Shown here piece by piece: positions 5,456 to 6,799 of a stretch of DNA of 6,799 nt. This DNA is from Bacteroidota bacterium (GTDB lineage: Bacteria > Bacteroidota > Bacteroidia > Chitinophagales > Chitinophagaceae). Position numbers and translations under genes: made by a program. The DNA is taken from positions 1 to 6,799 of the forward strand of contig JAEZRB010000316.1 of the NCBI GenBank assembly GCA_023412975.1. The letters run 5' to 3'. A model generated the notes under the pieces. It was not told the origin of the DNA and searched no databases. It saw only the letters and a program-made list of their open reading frames with translations. Positions within the stretch are counted from its first letter, which is position 1. Each line of letters starts with the position of its first letter.

Positions 5456-6358
5456 TCAACCTTTGTCAGGTTTGCTGCCCTGGCCCAATCCTTCTTTTAC
5501 CAGGTAATTATAGCTATCCTGCAATGCTTCAAACACGTCGCCCTCCGTCTTGTCCATTTCGACGATCAGCCATTGCGTGTGACCATCAGCCGCTTTGATG
5601 ATGGAAGGAAAATCCTGGGTACCCTTGCCTACAGCTACCATCGCGTCGGGATTATCGTCGGCAAGCGATTCACGCCAAATTGCAGGGCCATCCTTGATAT
5701 GCAGGAGCGGAGCTCTTTTACCGAATTTTTTCACGATAGCAGCAGGATCGTGTCCTGCAACTTTTACCCAATAAGTGTCGATTTCAAAAAATATATCCGG
5801 GTCGAGCAGGTTTAGCAATTCCTCGTACACTAATCGTTTCCCAACCTTATTTCTAAACTCCCACCAGTGATTGTGGATGCCGAAGGAAAGACCATTGCCT
5901 TTTGCAAATTTGTTCACCTCATTGTAAATCGCTGCCAGTTGCCGGGTTCCTTCCAATGATGCATACCGGATATCTTCAGGCCAGCCATGCCAGATCATTT
6001 TTGTACAGCCAAATTCCCTGGCTGCGTCAATCATCAACTCTTTTTGTGCTCCAATCGGTAATTCAACATGTGCGGAACAAACTGAAAGTCCTGCTTCTTT
6101 GATAAGTGCGGCCGCCTGTTTGATGGAGATATCTTTTGGCCAGAAAGCTGTCTCCACCGCTTCAAACCCGATCGCCTGAAGTCGCTGCAGCGTGCCTTTG
6201 ATATCTTTTTCGATTTCCTTTCTAACCGAATAAAGCTGCACGGCAATTTTTGCTAACCCGTTTGAAGATGCTTGTCTGCTAAAAGGCAATGAACCGGGCG
6301 CCAGTGCAAGGCCTAAAGCCCCGACGCTACCCAGTCTTATAAACTCTTTTCGTTGCAT
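5456..6358 (-). CDS. TIM-barrel sugar isomerase/epimerase (xylose isomerase-like) with Tat-like signal
   Basis: A 300-residue protein. The N-terminus RKEFIRLGSVGALGLALAPG (3-22) is a Tat-like leader in which the second arginine is Lys4 (R-K-x-F-I); a mature start near residue 30-34 is likely, so the enzyme may be exported. The barrel (about 36-288) shows the family landmarks in order: AVQLYSVRKE (39-48), AVETAFW with Glu69, CSAHVELP with His97, GIHNHWWEF (160-168), FEIDTYWVKVAGHDP (191-205, Glu192/Asp194/His203), LLHIKDG (218-224, His220), VAVGKGTQDF (241-250) and LIVEMD with Glu267. Metal-ligand candidates are Glu167 or Glu192, Asp194, His220 and Glu267. Family members isomerise or epimerise keto-sugars using a divalent metal; the substrate is not determined. 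AAGGA upstream of the start lies in a hairpin loop. The neighbours are two sugar dehydrogenases, suggesting one pathway. Confidence 0.94.
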   Translation of the reverse strand: MQRKEFIRLGSVGALGLALAPGSLPFSRQASSNGLAKIAVQLYSVRKEIEKDIKGTLQRLQAIGFEAVETAFWPKDISIKQAAALIKEAGLSVCSAHVELPIGAQKELMIDAAREFGCTKMIWHGWPEDIRYASLEGTRQLAAIYNEVNKFAKGNGLSFGIHNHWWEFRNKVGKRLVYEELLNLLDPDIFFEIDTYWVKVAGHDPAAIVKKFGKRAPLLHIKDGPAIWRESLADDNPDAMVAVGKGTQDFPSIIKAADGHTQWLIVEMDKTEGDVFEALQDSYNYLVKEGLGQGSKPDKG

Positions 6359-6360
6359 GA

Positions 6361-6382
6361 TAAATTTATCCTTATAAATTTA
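6361..6382 (-). promoter_or_regulatory. AT-rich hairpin holding the ribosome binding site in its loop
   Basis: On the minus strand, arms TAAATTTAT and ATAAATTTA (9 bp, all A-T) enclose the tetraloop AAGG, and AAGGA ends 10 bases before the isomerase ATG at 6358. The octamer TAAATTTA, itself palindromic, occurs twice (6361-6368 and 6375-6382), and GATAAATTTATC is a 12-base palindrome touching the start codon. It may expose or gate the ribosome binding site, or be a double operator. An all A-T stem is weak, and an AT-rich leader could produce it by chance. Confidence 0.45.
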
Positions 6383-6427
6383 AAGCATTCCCCCAACACA
6401 CTAAAAAATATAGTGAGGCGCCTTATG

Positions 6428-6799
6428 CTATCGCGTTGGATTTACCAATTTAAAGGACCGGAATTTGCCAATCAGGAAATCAGCAAACCGCAGAAAGCCC
6501 AGATCAGTGAAATGTACCCCGTCAACGGTAGCTTCATGATCATCACCCAGCGCGCCTTTGCTTTCGATATAATAAATATCACGGTAACCGTTTTCAACCA
6601 ACTTCTGAAACAGTTGCCGGAGGAGGGCATTTTTATCATTCAACTCTTTTCTCAGGCTGTCATCCAGGAATGATTTCTCCATAATTGTTCCTTCTACAAA
6701 AACTATCGGCGTTAATTTTTTTTTCGACCTGATGATCTCTACGAGAGGAAGCATATTTGTCTTCAAATGCTCCTGGGTCATATTGGGTACGCAGTCCAC
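6428..6799 (-). CDS. SGNH/GDSL-type hydrolase, C-terminal fragment (5' end outside the window)
   Basis: The frame is open to the window edge, and 123 codons of the C-terminal part are seen. The leading GTG at the edge is taken as an internal valine, since the fragment begins inside a core strand (DCVPNM) and lacks the N-terminal Ser block. Visible elements are LVEIIRSKKKLTPIVFVEGT (about 19-38), then helix-rich KNALLRQLFQKLVENGYRDIYYI (about 56-78), then GDDHEATVDGVHFTDLGFLRFADFL (about 85-109). In the last, Asp93 and His96 form the D-x-x-H catalytic pair of SGNH hydrolases. Such enzymes often deacylate carbohydrates, and Bacteroidota homologues are often exported, but the signal region is not in view. 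The stop is 69 bases before the isomerase gene, so co-transcription is possible. A sugar deacetylase role fits the neighbourhood but is inference. Confidence 0.88.
   Translation of the reverse strand: MDCVPNMTQEHLKTNMLPLVEIIRSKKKLTPIVFVEGTIMEKSFLDDSLRKELNDKNALLRQLFQKLVENGYRDIYYIESKGALGDDHEATVDGVHFTDLGFLRFADFLIGKFRSFKLVNPTR

Noticed and set aside
6399..6415. Hairpin CACTA...TAGTG between the hydrolase and isomerase genes as a terminator
   Set aside because: Only 5 bp with few G-C pairs, and the T-rich part is in the loop with no T-run after it on the minus strand.

Overview
The window looks like chromosomal DNA of a Bacteroidota bacterium, most plausibly a Chitinophagaceae-type soil or plant-associated organism. 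The reasons are short lipoprotein signals with SKD-type sequence after the cysteine, A-rich leaders with few Shine-Dalgarno sites, an ECF sigma factor coupled to a single-pass membrane protein, a sugar isomerase with a Tat-like leader, and moderate GC. This placement is inferred from protein style and was not searched. All genes but one lie on the minus strand.

Right half (6799 to 3273, minus strand): a carbohydrate-metabolism gene run. In transcription order it holds the C-terminal part of an SGNH/GDSL-type hydrolase (cut by the window edge), a TIM-barrel sugar isomerase/epimerase with a Tat-like signal, a zinc-type medium-chain alcohol dehydrogenase, and a Gfo/Idh/MocA NAD(P)-dependent dehydrogenase. 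The two dehydrogenase genes are 1 base apart, so they are almost certainly co-transcribed. The other gaps are about 70 bases. The combination of epimerase, Zn-ADH and Gfo/Idh/MocA enzyme matches the enzyme-class set of the E. coli YcjR/YcjQ/YcjS pathway, which acts through 3-keto-glycosides. A related sugar oxidation, epimerisation and reduction route is therefore a reasonable hypothesis, though the substrate cannot be read from sequence.

Middle (2834 to 3272): a divergent region of 192 bases with a strong hairpin, then a small plus-strand gene for a 69-residue, very charged and probably disordered protein that converges on the Gfo/Idh/MocA gene.

Left half (2833 to 1, minus strand): a compact four-gene cassette. 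It encodes a lipoprotein with YD/RHS-like beta repeats, a second unrecognised lipoprotein, an ECF-type RNA polymerase sigma factor, and a single-pass membrane protein (cut by the window edge) whose start codon overlaps the sigma stop codon. Gaps are 15, 3 and -1 bases. The layout suggests an envelope-linked sigma/membrane-regulator pair co-expressed with two lipoproteins. It is the least explained part of the window. No RNA genes, CRISPR arrays, insertion sequences or clear intrinsic terminators were seen.
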